From Sordaria brevicollis (lineage: Eukaryota > Ascomycota > Sordariomycetes > Sordariales > Sordariaceae), in the NCBI GenBank assembly GCA_033439795.1, contig JAUTDP010000014.1:124001-188000 (forward strand): 64,000 bases of DNA, in the 5' to 3' direction. How positions within the stretch are numbered: position 1 is the stretch's first letter; every line of letters begins with the position of its first letter. The translations under genes were made by a program, and so were the position numbers. Below, one piece after another: positions 48,151 to 61,832 of the stretch. Below the pieces are notes generated by a model. It did no database searches, had not been told where the DNA came from, and saw nothing but the letters and a program-made list of their open reading frames with translations.

Positions 48151-51100
48151 TGCTGAACGGCTTCAAGAGGAGGGCTGTTGAAGCATAGGCAGGCCAAAGC
48201 ACAGAATCTCGCTGCCGAAAAGAAGGAGAATTTCCGTTGAGAACTTTTTATTGGAATCGAGACCGTGAATCCACCACCATGATAAACATCTCCGAGGAGT
48301 ACCAACACCGCCGCTTGTGAGCCTTCAAGGAGGCTATATCCTCTCTTGTCGATATCTTCGCTTCGTCTCTGTTGGATGGACGCTTGCCAGACTGAGCTCG
48401 ATAATGGCCGGTCAAGAAAGTGCTGTTGTTCAAGGGTCTCGAAGTCGTAGTAGTTTTTGGTTGTGCTACTCTCCAGAGTCCATGGAAGCGGAGTGGGTGG
48501 TGGTGGTCAGGGTATGGTCTCTCGGTCTTGGTGGGTTGCGTGAGAAGTGTGTTGAACCCAGGAGTGGAGAGATCTAAAATGAGATCAAATCGAGAGAAAA
48601 GCGTTACCAACTTCCACCGTGACTTTGATATCTTCCAACCAACCCAGAGGAAATGGACAAGACAGGAAGAAGAAGACAGTCGAAACAAGTGGCTACGAAG
48701 TCAAATGTGTCTGAGCGTTAACCCCGGGATTTGACCGGTCATCGACTGCTGGGTTCGAGCCAGGGGTATGGGTATGGTGTTGTTTGTTATGTATGTCAAT
48801 CCGCAACGGCTTATCCTGACTTTTGTCCAGGCCCCGAACGCCAACCCGCGCCTTTCTGCCCCCTGGCCTTGCTTGGTTCGACCGAGATCTCTCGAGGCCC
48901 AGGACGTTTTGGGGTTGGGTTGGGGGTTTGCTTCCGGTCATCAGCGCCCGCAGGCCACCATCATGCACTTGGCTGGGTGGTTGACCGGCCTCCGTTGAGT
49001 GTGTCTCGTGCGAGCGAATTGCGGAGCGGGTACGACAGTCTGAACTAGACGGAAAAAAGAAAGAGTGATGTCGGCGCTGAAAGGCCGCCCCCCTGGGAGT
49101 ACCCTGGTGTCCCACACCCTCGGCGCTGAAGAAACAAGCAATATGTACTCTGTAAAATCCACTTCCACGGCGGACGTCTTGTCGTTAGTGACAACATCTC
49201 CTAGCGTTCGTTCGCTTTCGCTCGTTGCTTGCGTGCAGTTCGCCAAGGACGAAACCCAAGTTCGGCTTTTTTGCTCGAGCCATGTTCGTGGTCCAGATAT
49301 CTCGAGGCTCTGCCAACCAATAGGATCTTCCGCTCTCCTTGACGGGAAATATCCACTTGGGATCTGGGCGTGCTGGTGACTTGCGTGCAACGAACACCGA
49401 CCGCCGTGCCTTGTGTGTCTGCTGTTGCAGAGAGAGGACGATCGATGTCTTGCGCACAAATACTTGCCAACTCCTATTCCTATTCCTGGGGTGCTCATCC
49501 CCTCATCCCATACCATGCGCAACTTGCTCCCAGTACGGTGGGATGGGACGAGACGGGACGGGATATGGACGACGAAACAACCATGAGGTCAAAGTGCATT
49601 TAGCCTAGGCCCGCCGTCACCGTGCACGCACAAAACCAAATGTCTCCGGCGTACTGGGAGGAGATGCGGAGGTTGGGTGGTTAGCTAGTTGGTACTGGTA
49701 GGGCAATTCGAGATGGCGATACTTCCTCGTGGCATTGGATCAGGAAGAGACACAGCTAAGTACCGACGGACCGGTGAGCAACTTTGGGGAAATGAAAGAT
49801 GGGGTCGCAGAATGGCGGAGTGCGAATGGTTGGCATTGTTTTGGAGTCGTGCCGTCTCAAGCGCGCAGGAATTGGATAGTCTTTTTGCTGCCTGCAGCGA
49901 GCCAGCGACTTCCAGTTGGATACATCGATATGCAAGCGCATCGTTGCGCAAGAAAAGGAAGAAATTCCCAATGGAGCTGCACGACTGCAGTGAGATTCAA
50001 GGAGGTCTGTGTGTTGCGCTTGCCGGTCCGAACCGGGCTCTTGACAGTCTGACAGTCTGACAGGTCGTCCAGTCACAACCAACGGAAGCAAGAGCGAACT
50101 GAGAGGCACGAAAAAAAAAGGAAGGATCAACTGGTAGAGGTATGTATGGATGTATCAAAAAGCAAAATCATGGAAGGAGCCGTGCTGCCGTTGCGGAATA
50201 TCCCACGACGGAGATATCAGTTGGGTTTGAAGGACGGGAAGGAACTGAAGAGCCCAGTGGAACAAATGATGCACCCGCACTGGGCAGGCTCTCACTCGAT
50301 GTGCCGATTCACCTCCGCAGTTCTGTTGCGGAGATTACGGCGGGTTGTGATCTTCTGGATTGTCGCTGCCATACTGGGACGAGTATCAATACTAACCAAG
50401 ACGCACAAGGTCGGACTTTTACGGCGACAAGGGAAAGAAGATGAAATTGGGTGTAGAAGCTCGGCGTTTGATAGTTCACACACCGAGGTTCCTTTCTAAG
50501 TGCTCCAGCCGGTGGTCGGCGGTCAGTGCGTCCAGCCATTTCCGGCATGCATTTAGACTAGCGCCTGCCGATTTGGTTGTACCGTTGTGCACCTCGGGCC
50601 GTGATACCGGCTGCCGTCTCCTCTTCAATTTTATGGAATTGCATGAGCACCTGCCAGGGGCCAAGATATGGAAGGCACAAATTTGAATGATACCGAGAAT
50701 ACTGGAATGTGTTCTCACATCCATCATGATATTACAACTACCGTCCTACACATGACTTGAAGTAACTATCTGAACGGAAACGACAAAGAGCCTCAGGTCC
50801 GAACCAGCTGAAAGTTCAGTTAAACCCCAACCACAGTGGAGCGCGGCGAATGAAAACCACGCCATAGATGGAGCATGAACTATGAAGCCCTTGACCGGTG
50901 GCACATAGGGCTGACTTTTTGATTCCAACAATCCACAACTGAACTCGGCCTGGAACTGCCCGTTGTCCGACTCCGATGTCCTTGATTCCCTCTACCGTCA
51001 AACTGGAGCCCGCTCCGATGGCACCTTGTCCAGCGGGAGCCAGGGCATGTGACAGCTCAAAGTGGAAAGCATCTCGTGGGTCTGGCCTCTACCAGATACC

Positions 51101-51354
51101 TATACAGAAGGTACGATCAGAATACTCAAACAGTGCCTTCCATTATGTCAAGGCACGACGTCTAAGACTCAAGAGACATTGATGGTCTCGAGAAGGATCC
51201 CCAGCATTTCATTCCCCCTTGAACTCGACACGATAATCCCAAACGGTTTCGCAAGTCTGTCACGCACTCCGTCGCGTAATCGTAGGTACCGACGAGATTG
51301 GCCTCTTTCGAGACCACCAAAAAAAAAGTGTTTGCCTATATTGGCAACAGGTAA
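48151..51354. other. Intergenic, no recognisable gene
   Basis: A 3.2 kb stretch between two minus-strand genes. The many short open frames overlap on both strands and have no motifs or splice-linked continuity. Confidence 0.45.
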
Positions 51355-51765
51355 TCACTCCTCACCCGAAGAGGCTCCCAGCCATGTCTTGACTTTGGCG
51401 AGGTACCCAATACCACGAACGCCATGATCCGCAACAGCAACCTCTGCAACACTTGTATCATGGGCGACGCCCGGCGGTGTGCTGTCACCTGCACCACCAT
51501 CACCAGTACCATTTTCCATGTTTTCGCGCTCATTCAGCGGGGCGGCGGCTGTGGCGTGAGATTCCTCAATAATGGGCCGGATCGACGCCTTCCCGTCACC
51601 CCTTTTGTCTTTTTCCAAGCCCTCTGTCGATCCTCCGTCTTTGCTCTCCTGAGAGTCGTTTTTCTTCGGGTCGTTCTCCTTCGAGTTGCTCTCTGATGTG
51701 TTGGTCGGGTCATTCTCTTTTCGAACGGCGCGGGATTCTGAGGACAGAGACACGGTGCCTGATTT
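51355..51765 (-). other. In-frame open extension beyond the TAG of the acidic-tailed gene
   Basis: After the TAG at 51768-51766 the same frame stays open for 136 codons to a TGA at 51357-51355. The product is hydrophilic (ENDPTNTSESNSKENDPKKNDSQESKDG) and ends in RGIGYLAKVKTWLGASSGEE, with composition like the preceding coding sequence. It could be a translated extension through readthrough, part of the gene if a weak intron (51848-51759) removes the stop, or a sequence downstream of a recent nonsense change. Confidence 0.45.
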
Positions 51766-53201
51766 CTAGTCTGAAGCATCGTCATCGCTGTTGCCGTCGT
51801 CATCATCGTCCTCTTCCTCGTCTTCCTCCTCTTCTTCATCCTCTTCACAGTCGCCATCATCATCGTTGTGCTCGCTGTCATCATGACCTTCGCTATCCTC
51901 ACCGTCTTCATCGGCTTGCTTGTCATTAATGTCTTCCATTGGCAAAAAGCCCGCAGCTGGGCCGTGCATCGACGACAGCATGATGCTGCCAGTGGTATCC
52001 GGCTGCTGATTCCCAAATTGTTGGAGGAAAGCTGGGTGAATAGGCGCAGATCCAGATACAGCCCTCGACCCTGGAAGACTGGAACCCGTCTCATTATAAC
52101 CGCGATGCGAGAGTGGCGTCGAGTTTCCTGATCTTGATTCTGGCGCTGATCTGTAAGACGACACTTTCCTGGCCTTGCTTCCTCCTGAGGGTTCGCCCTC
52201 CTCCAAGCCCGACTGGTCTGCCATTTCCAAGGGTCGCTTTCTGCTCTCCGCTTCTTGACCCATGGTCTGCTCCTGTTGCTGTTGCCACGCCATAAAGGCG
52301 GGGTGTACAAGAGCTGTAGGTGTTGATCCAAGGTCCTCCACGACCGCTGAAGAAATTTTGACTGCCTCCTTCGAGCGCGTCAAAGCACTCGAGGCAAAAC
52401 CGAGCAGTTCGTCCAGTTGAGCCTTTGAAGGTGAGCGTCCGGTCTTTAGCGCATCCTCCACCCAGCCATGGATGTAACTGAAGGATCTTTCCGCGGCCTT
52501 GAGCTCGGCGGCGAAATATTCTTCTTGGGACCAGTGCTCTAGCTCTTGGCATCTTGATACAACACTGGCTGGGAAGAGTGTGGGTTTGCTGGTGTTGCTA
52601 GTCGATGGTTGAGCCTGTGTCAGGAGCGTTAGTAGATCGCCCAAAATGAGGAGGGGGTTTTTGATTTCGTATATTTCTCCCTGCTCCCTTCTTAAATGTT
52701 GAAATTCACCAATATGTCAGGATGCAGAATCATTCATGATTTGGTACTTACCAAGGTGTTTGGCTGCTTTGCGGGCTTTGGCTTCTTCTCCTTGGGAGGC
52801 TTGGGAGCCGGCTTAGGCTCGTCTTCGATCCCGGCCATCTGCTTCACTTCAGGCGGCACTCCCGGCTCCCTGACAATGATCTCATCATGAGCATCATCTT
52901 CGGCAGAATTCCAAAAGCCGTCCAGAGGCCAAGAGTCCCCCAGCTTTTTGTTGGCGTGGTACCATCTTTCGATCCGCTCCTGCATCGTTCTCGGCACCTG
53001 GTACAGTCGCGGGTATACTGACACAAATCCAACCATGTCGCGCTGTGTCAAGTCCACGTCCTCTGGATCGATCCTCGGCTTTCTGCTAAACTTCCGAGTG
53101 ACTGTGAGGGCGGGGTATTGCTCTGATGGCGGCATGTATGGGAAGTAGGTAAATCCCTGATAATGGATCCTATCCGCCTCTGCACGGCTAGGGCGCGTCA
53201 T
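51766..53201 (-). CDS. Protein of unknown function with conserved N-terminal region and acidic C-terminus
   Basis: Two exons, 53201-52752 and 52614-51766, 432 residues; the 137 bp intron has GTAAGT and a CTAAC branch site before CACAG. The N-terminus is well structured in appearance: IHYQGFTYFPYMPPSEQYPALTVTRKF, DLTQRDMVGFVSVYPRLYQVPRTMQERIERWYHANKKLGDSWPLDGFWNSAEDDAHDE. A Lys/Pro-rich linker (PKPAPKPPKEKKPKPAK) follows, then a helical region (CQELEHWSQEEYFAAELKAAERSFSYIHGWVEDALK) and finally a long Asp/Glu run. No signal peptide or membrane helix is seen, and a nuclear or chromatin role is only a guess from the basic linker and acidic tail. I do not recognise the family. The stop is a single TAG with the frame open beyond it. 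Confidence 0.8.
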
Positions 53202-55479
53202 GGTGAAGGACCGGTGATGCTCGTGGCGGTGAAGGTTTCGAAGATGAAGTCGCGTTTGTGAAATGGAGTTCAGGGATAAGTGGTAACCGACAAAAATCAA
53301 GGTAAGTACGTGATCCACCCTCGCTCGGTCGCGTCGAAGTGAGTTTGTGGTGAGCTCAAATCAGTTGCGGCGTGTTGGAGTTGGAGGTGGTTGTGGTGAC
53401 ACGTCGAAAGAAGCTGTAGCGCGATGACCGGGTTGTTTTGATTTTTTTTCCCAGCAAGGAAAAAAGTTAAACCGCGACCGACCGAGGCACTGAAGGGATG
53501 TTAGACAACAAGTTGCAAGTTTGCCTCTCTTGTCAGTTGAAGAAGGACGTTGTTCCTTCTTCTATAGTTGGTCGCGTCTATCAGCTTCACTCAGCTGTGT
53601 ACCGATGAACAAACCGCCTTGATGCGCGAACTTTGGTGCACCACGATATAGGTGATGGCCTCTCCAGATGGGATGAAAGCAAACGCCAAGATGAGGGCGT
53701 TTTGACCGGCGCCCTTGCGGACAACTGAAAGAATCGATCTCGAGATTTTGTTCCTCTGGTTGATGATGGGCCCGGGATGGAGACTGGTCTGTCGACAGGA
53801 AGAGTTGCAGGGTGAGGCCGGTCTGCAAGGCTTGACGAGGTACTAAGTGGCGATCTGATGACAGACGTAGACGTAGTCGGGCAGGATATTTTGCCGTAAG
53901 TCATTCCATTTCCCCTTCGGCTTATATAGCGCGTAGTGAAGAATTTCTGACATCGTACCAGTCGGGTTGATGATCGTTTGTGTGAGTACTTGGTTCACCG
54001 ACGGTCAAGTACACTTGGCCACTCGGTCATCACTCTGCTTGCTGGTTAGTCACAGTGAGTCGTGTTGAATTGGGACGACCCTTACCTTCGCGCGCGCTTT
54101 CAATTCAAGGCGCAATTCGATGAGCTTTCTCGCATGTTGATTTCTTCACGATGCGGGTTTGTGAGAGTTCGACGCACTGGTTGTCGGGAAAACTCCCGGG
54201 TGGCCCGTGGGTACGGCATCCATGCTGCCGCCAATCGCCATGCATGAGCGCCCAAACAGAGGCTCACACTCCACGTCTTCAACATCAAACTGCACATTCC
54301 ATCCGAGACCATCTAACTAGGTGATTATCACCCGCAAAAGGCTTCTTTTGATATCATATCAGATGTGAATGCTCATTAAGGTCGTATTACAGCCTGACTT
54401 GCTGTTTTCACCGATTTTCCTTCGAGTGTCTGAGTTCACGAACCTCACAGCTTGCAGCTCCTCAATCCGCCGTCCCCTGTCCTGAAATTGGACAACAACC
54501 AATACGAGAAGTCCGCCTCAATATCATCTCAGCTTGAAATATCGGTTTTACGGACCTTTATGATTCGACGTTCATTCCAGAGTCATGGCAATATCCACGT
54601 CCAAACCCGCCTCCACGTTCAAGATCACGGTTCCACGACGTCCGAGGACGACGTTGCATTAGCATGTATGTTGCGCGGCTTCGCTTACATCTAATTCACG
54701 AACCCATTTTCATTGGGCTAACCAAATCTTCAAAATTAAAGGGCAATATCAGCAGTGGAAAGAACAAAGACCAAAAGCCATTCAGCACGTCTGCGTCGTC
54801 CCAAATTGAAGCCCAAGTGAGTGGTTATCCCGTGGCCCATCGCAGCGGCGCCCATCAGAACTCTAATGAAAGGTGGGGAAGTCTCGTCGGCCCTGTTGTT
54901 GACCTCCTTTCCCGGCATCTTGGTTGCCGTGCATATATCTATCGATGGCAACGCTTCCGGTAAGTAAGCTCGCCTACTTAAGCCCGCGTTATACTACCAA
55001 GTACCATATGGCCCTTCCGAGATTTCCTCTTTTTGTGCCTTAGTTCATCCTCAATAATGCCCATACAAATATAGAAAACATATGTCTTTTTGCTTGGTAC
55101 GTCGCATGTACCAAACAACGAGAGAGAAAAAAATGGGCACGGTATCTCCAGCAAGACTCTTCGCATACACAGTCGACCCTCGAAGCTGCAGGCTAAATGC
55201 TGATCGCGGGCGGCGCCCCGTCTGAGCTAACTTGAAGTGTTTGGCGAAAGGAACATTACCTCTTCTTACTCTTGGATAAAGGACAAAGTCCCCAGTTTTA
55301 TTCGGATGCTGAGGGGTTGATTTCGGGCTTGAGTGCATCAAAACCAGGGAGTTGTGGGAATCTTGGATGTCGACGTGAGCTTATATAACCTCCCCCTCTC
55401 TTCCCCGGGCTTTTGCGTAAAGGAAGTCACACGGCAGTCGGTTGTTACTTCCTTTTCTGCAAACCCTATTCCCCCCACG
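53202..55479. other. Divergent intergenic region, no recognisable gene
   Basis: Promoters of the flanking divergent genes. The short open frames here show no motif; no RNA gene was recognised. Confidence 0.45.
55381..55388 (+). promoter_or_regulatory. TATA box of the tyrosinase gene
   Basis: TTATATAA lies 92 bases before the ATG, followed by a C/T-rich stretch, as in strongly regulated fungal genes. Pattern match only. Confidence 0.45.
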
Positions 55480-56938
55480 ATGGCCCGATCACTTTGGTTA
55501 TTGTTGCTTGCCGCATCATCGTCACTCGTGGATGCGAGTAAAAGCTGCGAGAAGGATGACGTGTACAAGTTGCAGCAGGCTGGTAAGCATCAGCTCGAGG
55601 CTCGACTTGCCAAGTCCACGACATGCACAAAGGAGAATCTTCAAGTCCGCCGGGAATGGTAAGAAGCAACCTATATGAGTAAAGAAAAAGAGCTTACGTG
55701 GAGGCTGCTAACACGTTCTTACAAAACATAGGGGCGATATCTCAAAGGCCGACCGCAGAAAGTACATTGATGCTATGCTATGCCTGATGAACAAGCCTTC
55801 CCATCTGAACCCGACAGAATATCCTGGAGCTCAGACACGCTTTGATGACTTTGTCGCTGTTCATATGAATCAGACAATGTTCATCCATGGAACTGTTAGT
55901 ATTGGACTAGACCTCTTTAGGAACTTAAAAGACCAACTGACTGATCTCTTCCTCTTCTTCAGGGGCAATTCCTTGCATGGCATCGGTACTTTACTTGGTC
56001 TTTCGAAAGAGTCCTCCGTGAAGAGTGTGGATACACTGGAACTCAGCCGGTATGATATCTACAGTGAAACCTTTTCCATGGTCATGGTTTCCATGCTAAC
56101 GCGTTGCAAAAAAGTACTGGAACTGGGGAAGATGGGCGGCTGACCCAGCGAGCTCTCCTCTCTTTGACGGGAGCGACACGAGCTTGAGCGGCAATGGTCG
56201 CCAGATTGATCATGGACCTACCGACTACTTCCCACCTGGGCCAGGAGGAGGGTGTATCTACTCTGGTCCATTCGTCAAGTGGGTGTTTTCCTCAGTCTAT
56301 TTCACCCATTCCAAGCAAGTTCTCTGCTAACACCATTAATCGCACTCAGCATGACCGTCCGCCTCGGCCCCCTCGCCCCTCTATCCAACCCCCCTCCAGC
56401 CCGCAACCCCCTCCCCAACGGCATGGGCGACAACCCGCGCTGCCTCAGCCGTGACGTCCACAACTATCTCTCCTCGCGCTTCACCCGCACCCAGGACATT
56501 GTGACCCTGATCGCCGACTCGCCCGACATCCTCGCCTTCCAGGACCGCATGCAAACCGTGACCTTTAGGCCCTGGGAACAGGAAGCCACCTACGACCCGG
56601 CCGAGCACAACGGAATGCCGCTCTTTGGCGTTCACGCCGCCGGACATCATACCATCGGCGGCGACCCCGCCGGGGACTTCTTTACTAGTCCCAATGACCC
56701 GGCATTTTATGCGCACCATTCGGGCATTGATAGGACGTGGGCGATCTGGCAGTGGCTGGACTTGGAGAACAGGACCGAGGTTATTGCGGGCGGTACGCTA
56801 ATGTTTGATCCGTTCAATAGTCCTAAGGCGACGTTGGATGATGTGGTGGGTTTGGGAGTGGTGGGTGAGGGCAGGGTGTGGAGGATTAGGGATCTTGTTA
56901 GTACGGTTGATGGGCCTTTTTGCTATACCTATGAGTAA
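55480..56938 (+). CDS. Secreted tyrosinase-family copper oxidase
   Basis: Binuclear type-3 copper enzyme that oxidises phenols or catechols to quinones. Five exons: 55480-55658, 55732-55894, 55963-56049, 56115-56278 and 56350-56938, 393 residues. Residues 1-19 are a signal peptide. CuA ligands are His104, His112 and His121 (VHMNQTMFIHGTGQFLAWHRYF), and CuB ligands are His293, His297 and the His320/His321 pair (GVHAAGHHT ... NDPAFYAHHSGIDRTW). All copper ligands are present, so activity is expected. It is shorter than classical intracellular fungal tyrosinase and lacks its long C-terminal propeptide; it belongs with the short secreted tyrosinase or catechol-oxidase-like proteins. Its substrate and role (melanin, phenol breakdown) cannot be told from sequence. 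No partner biosynthetic genes lie beside it. Confidence 0.92.
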
Positions 56939-59728
56939 GGTGGAGGGAGTGGAGGAGGGGATGGATGTTGAGAGGACGGGAAGGAAGGACTGGGTTCGGA
57001 TGGAGACTCAGGTCATGAAAGATGGTAAGCAGCATATTGCTCCTTCCCTCTTTGAAATGCAAGCAAGTGGAATGATCCGATTCAGAGGAAATAACGGCAA
57101 GTGCGAGACAACACCTTCCATTACTATTCATTGAGACTTTACATTGATTCTGCCTTTGCCGGCACAGCTTCCATTCTCCTTTCGTTGCTTCCACTTGTGC
57201 ATCATCCACTACGTCCTTACGAAAATAAGCACAATGGCTCAACCGGCCCGGCCTCCGTCCAGTGGTTTGACAACACGCTCAATGATCATCTTCAATCACC
57301 TTCTCGAAGGGGTAAACATCCCACTTCCAATCTCTCACACAGCATCTCATGTTCAACACAGGTCGTGGCGCAGTCGGTCTCAAGTCGAAGTCTGCCGAGG
57401 TCCTCGGATTTCTTGCTCCTTATCTCACTTGCCGCCCTCATAATGGCTCAACAGTGTCACTCAGGTAAGTAAGGCCTCCTCGAGTTTCCCACGTTCTCCT
57501 TGTGTCGTACGTGGTCGCCGACCAAACGGATACGTCAATGTCAACGTCAATATGGCCTTGGCACTTCTTGCAAAACCCGACTTTTTGAACATTCGGACAC
57601 ATCGGTTGACGCGGCATTCGTTGTGATAGGGCCCTGAATAGACGCGTCCATGACACCAAGAGGATCTTTTTCCTAGCACCGACAACCGTGCAAGCTGGGA
57701 GCAAAGAGGATAAACGTGTCCAACTTTCGGGATCCAAATCCAAACCCGAGACCTTCAATGAGGCTGGGGTATGTAAGTACCCTCCCGTCTGGGACCCCCA
57801 AAAGGATCAAGAGCCAAGACCAAAGAAACACAGGAACACGAGACACAATGCAGGGAGCTTCTCTGTGGAAGTCTAATTTGAGTGGCCTTTGCCCGCGTAG
57901 CAGGCATCCTCATTCACTACTGTGTCACAGCGTCCGTCACTGCTAGATGGCCCCCCCCATCCAGAGTGCGAAAAAAAAAAAAAAAAAAAAAAAAACGATC
58001 AAGCGACCCGCGGAGACGAAAAAAATGGACGATGCCTGTATTTGTGTCACATTCCAGCCCTACGAGAAGCCGACATCTCTGTAAGACAGGCGGGTAGACC
58101 CAGCCCAAATTCCGCAGGGAAACACCCTCATGGGTCTGAGGCAAGTGGGGGATCCTTATGAGCCAGCGCCCGTCTCGTGTTCTATCATGAGAGAGACTCG
58201 ATGATATTTGACTGAGACACGGAATTAAGAGACCATATGGGGTTTATAGGAGGGGACTTCTTCAACAGTCGCCAGGCCTGTCCGTGCTTAGCAAAGCAGT
58301 TGAGACCGACCATGTAAATTTGGAGTTAAATGGCCCTAGTGAGGTATCTCACGATATTCAATGGCATCATGTCTTGTTTCTCAAGTCGGCCCTTGTTGTC
58401 TCGTGGCGCTCGATGTGGCTGGCTCGGCTTCGGCTGTCCCCCCGCACAGAATCGAGGGTAGTTGCTGCAGCTAAGGGGAACGAAAAAAAAAAAAGCAGTG
58501 GAATAGTTAAGGTCACCGCCACTCCGAATAAAGATTCCTCTCCCGTCCACTGAGTTTGATCCCCTGGGAGCTTTTACGTTGAACAAAAAGGCGGGCCTAG
58601 TGGAAGCACAGCTAGAGTACATACTTAGAAGGTTCATGGGCTTTACGTCGTCTCCTTCCCGCCGGCTTGCTAACGTTACACAACATTAGTGGTACCTGCC
58701 TGCTTACCTAGAGCCACAGCCCCCCTTCCCACGCGCCTCCGCCTCATTCTGTGTATACTTTCTCCCGACTTTCGCCCGCAAGATACATCTCCAAACAGCC
58801 AGACGCCCATCCGAGTCTATACCGCCGTTGAAACCCGGAGCGTCAAACACCCACATCGGCCGGGGACCATCGGGCTTCACTCTCTTGGCCCTCTCACTCC
58901 CGGGATTATCCTTTCTCAGCCAATGGGAGCTTACTCGGTCGCTCTAATTGGAATATCCGGCTGCCTGGGGCATTCTCATGTAACACTTTGTTATCGAAGG
59001 TAGTACCAACTTCAACGTGCCAGACCGGTTCGGACCTTGACGTTCGAGCTCTGAATGGCCCATGGGAGAGCTCAGACAATATACAAGACTACAAGCTTTG
59101 TTGACGTGAACACTCACCATGTAACTACCCGCTACACGTTCTTCTAGCGTTGCCCGCTGGCTAGATCTCATGCTAACGCTCGGTGGCAGATCTATTCATG
59201 GGTAACACCACACACAGACAAGGTGGGATGGAATGACTTACATGCGACTCTACTACTACAGACGACACGGCGACGATGTTTGGCACAACGGGAAAGCACG
59301 ACACGAGGAGGAATGGGCCTAGGAATGATGCCCTGAACTATAGGGCTGCATATCCCGATGCTGGGATCTTGCTGAGGGATTGAGGTGTGTGTTCACTCTC
59401 TGGCAGACATGAATGAGGCTAGGTACAGCCTGGTGTTGTTTGTGCGGCAGATCTATCATAGACGACGTCGTGTCACTTACACACCAGGGGTCTGGTCATC
59501 TTACCACTTGATCGGCCGGAGCCTTTCGCTCGATGGGGTCCAGCTGAGGCTTCATATGAGCACATGAGGATCGCTCGTCTTATTCTTGTATAAGTATATG
59601 GCTTCTCGGCGAACTCTGTTTCTTGCCACTCACCGATTCTTTCACCATCAACCAAGCATATCACAGGATACAAGATCAAATGCCATCAACACAATAACGG
59701 CATATAATCTCATACCACCACCACCACC
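56939..59728. other. Intergenic with poly-A tract
   Basis: A 2.8 kb stretch with a homopolymer A run of about 24 bases at 57970-57994 and another short A run near 58484. No gene was recognised. Confidence 0.45.
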
Positions 59729-61232
59729 ATGTCCAGCATATCCCAGTTCCCCACGTACTCGTCGCGCAGTGTCTCCCCATGTCCTCAGGCTGAACCAAAA
59801 CCTCGGCAGGTTTGGACGCCAGAGGAGGATAGATTGCTCGCTGAAGCTGTGGCGAAGGGTAAGATCCTCAAACCCATCTTCATTCCAGGCTTTGATGACT
59901 TTTGCTAACTGTAATATTTAACAGAAACACCAACCAATGGCTCCATCAACTGGTGCAAAGTCGCCTCCCATCTCTCCCGCCGAAACAACAAGGACTGCCG
60001 AAAGCGGTGGCACTACAACGTAGCTCACAATATCCGTAAGGGCACATGGACGCTAGAAGAAGACCAAAGGCTTCGCGAGGCCTTTGACATTTACGGTCCC
60101 CGCTGGAGCAAGGTTGCCCAGATAGTCGGGTCACGCAATGGAGATCAGTGCTGGAAGCGTTGGTATGATTGTCTTGATCCCAAGATTGACAGAAGTCCTT
60201 GGACACCTGAGGAGGTATGTCAACAACTTTGCTCGTCTTGCCGCTTCCCCTCTTTCTTCCCATGTACATTTCACTAATTTTTTTTTTTTTTTTTTTCAGG
60301 ATATCCTCCTCTTCCAAATCGTCTCCCAACAAGGCCGCAACTGGACCGAGATCGTCAACACTCACTTCCCCAACCGCACCTCTCTGGCCGCCAAAAACCG
60401 GTATAGCATCCTTCGTCGGAGACAAGAATCTGCATGTGCCGGTGCTGCGTCCCCGGCTCCAAGCTCTCGATCGAGATCATCAACTCCCGCTTGTCGAGGA
60501 CCCAACAACATGGGTAATAGCAGAAGTAGGGCTACTACGTTATCGGCCACGGCAACCCCAAGTCCCATGTTGATGACGAGCCAAGGATCACGATACTTAT
60601 CACCCACCCCGCCGACTTCGAACCAACTCACCCCCGAGCTAGTAGCACAGTGCTTCACTCCTTCTCCTCTTTCGCTGTCAGATACAACGGACATGGAGGC
60701 TACTTCGTGTTCTTCCTCTGGGTTCGGTGGTGTAGGGCTAGGTCTCATCCTGCCTCCATCAGCAATGTCACTCGCCACCACTTCTTCTTCATTCACGACC
60801 GACGCCACTACCATGTCAACCAACTTTGACATACTTCCATTCAACAACTCCTTCTCTCAAGACTGTGGCGCTTGGAACTCTTATGCGCCTGTGATGATGG
60901 CGGTATCAGCGGGATCTTTAACTGCTACATCTATGGCCTATAACACCCCAGCTGCATCTCCTTCCCCATCAATGTCTACGTCTTCTTCCTTTTCACCACC
61001 ATCATCATTATCCTCCTCTTCGCCACCACCACCTTCATTGTCACTAAATGGGATTTACATGCCTGTTATTGCTCCCGACCATAGCCATAACGGGCTGGAA
61101 CTGGACTTTAACAATTACCACCCTCAGACCACGACGCAAACGCAGCAGCAGCAGCAGCAGCAATTCGAGTTCATTGTTCAAACACCGACACCAACTGGGA
61201 CTGGGGTCCCGGTGGGTTATGCTAGTTGGTAA
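59729..61232 (+). CDS. Myb-type DNA-binding protein with three repeats
   Basis: Probable nuclear transcription factor. Three exons: 59729-59858, 59925-60214 and 60300-61232, 450 residues; the second intron has a run of 19 T before its CAG. Three SANT/Myb repeats are visible: VWTPEEDRLLAEAV...INWCKVASHL...DCRKRWHYNV; KGTWTLEEDQRLREAFDIYGPRWSKVAQIVGSRNGDQCWKRWYDCL; and SPWTPEEDILLFQIVSQQGRNWTEIVNTHFPNRTSLAAKNRYSIL. The tryptophan spacing is regular. The C-terminal two thirds are Ser/Thr/Pro-rich and probably act as a regulatory or activation region, with a short poly-Gln run (61143-61162). The ATG sits after a CCACCA-rich leader. The target genes are unknown. Confidence 0.9.
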
Positions 61233-61832
61233 AGCTCCGTTCGTTCTGGAGGTTTTGTACAATTACCTGTTTTCAATAACTCTTTATTTCCTTCGTGATG
61301 TTTTGGGGGGGATGCTGGCGTTTAATAACTGTTATGGTGTTAAGGGAACTGACTGGGCCTTTGATTTAAGCCTTTTTTTGTTTCATTTTTTGGGTTTCCA
61401 GCTTTGATGTAGACCAATACTTTCCAGAAACTGGTTGGGCGGCGTCAGGAGTTCATATAAACAGACGGGGGATACAAACACACCACGGTTTTTTTGGGTG
61501 CGTCAGGTCGAGGTACTTTGACTGCTTACTATAGTTCGCGAAGCATAAACACTTGTGTTAATTGGGAAACCTAACTTTGAACATTGTAACTAAGAGACTA
61601 AGGCAGAATGAAGATGTTTAAGACTATAACCAACTGGCGACTAATAAACCACAAAGGATACATAGGACATGCCTTTATAATGATAGCCTCCACCTCTCCC
61701 AAACAAAACAAGTCCAAAATCAATACAAAATACTAGACCCTCCCTAACACTGTCATCAAAATACCACATTATTATTAGCCTCTAACCACCCCTGATACCC
61801 TTTTCCATCTCTGCCGATGGAAAGAAAAGAAT
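61233..61832. other. Convergent 3' region
   Basis: 600 bases between the Myb gene and the convergent GH76 gene, AT-rich towards 61700 and consistent with overlapping 3' ends. No gene is seen. Confidence 0.5.

Noticed and set aside
55480..61232. Tyrosinase plus Myb factor as a pigment gene cluster
   Set aside because: They are 2.8 kb apart and no polyketide synthase, oxidase or transporter genes accompany them; neighbours are unrelated.
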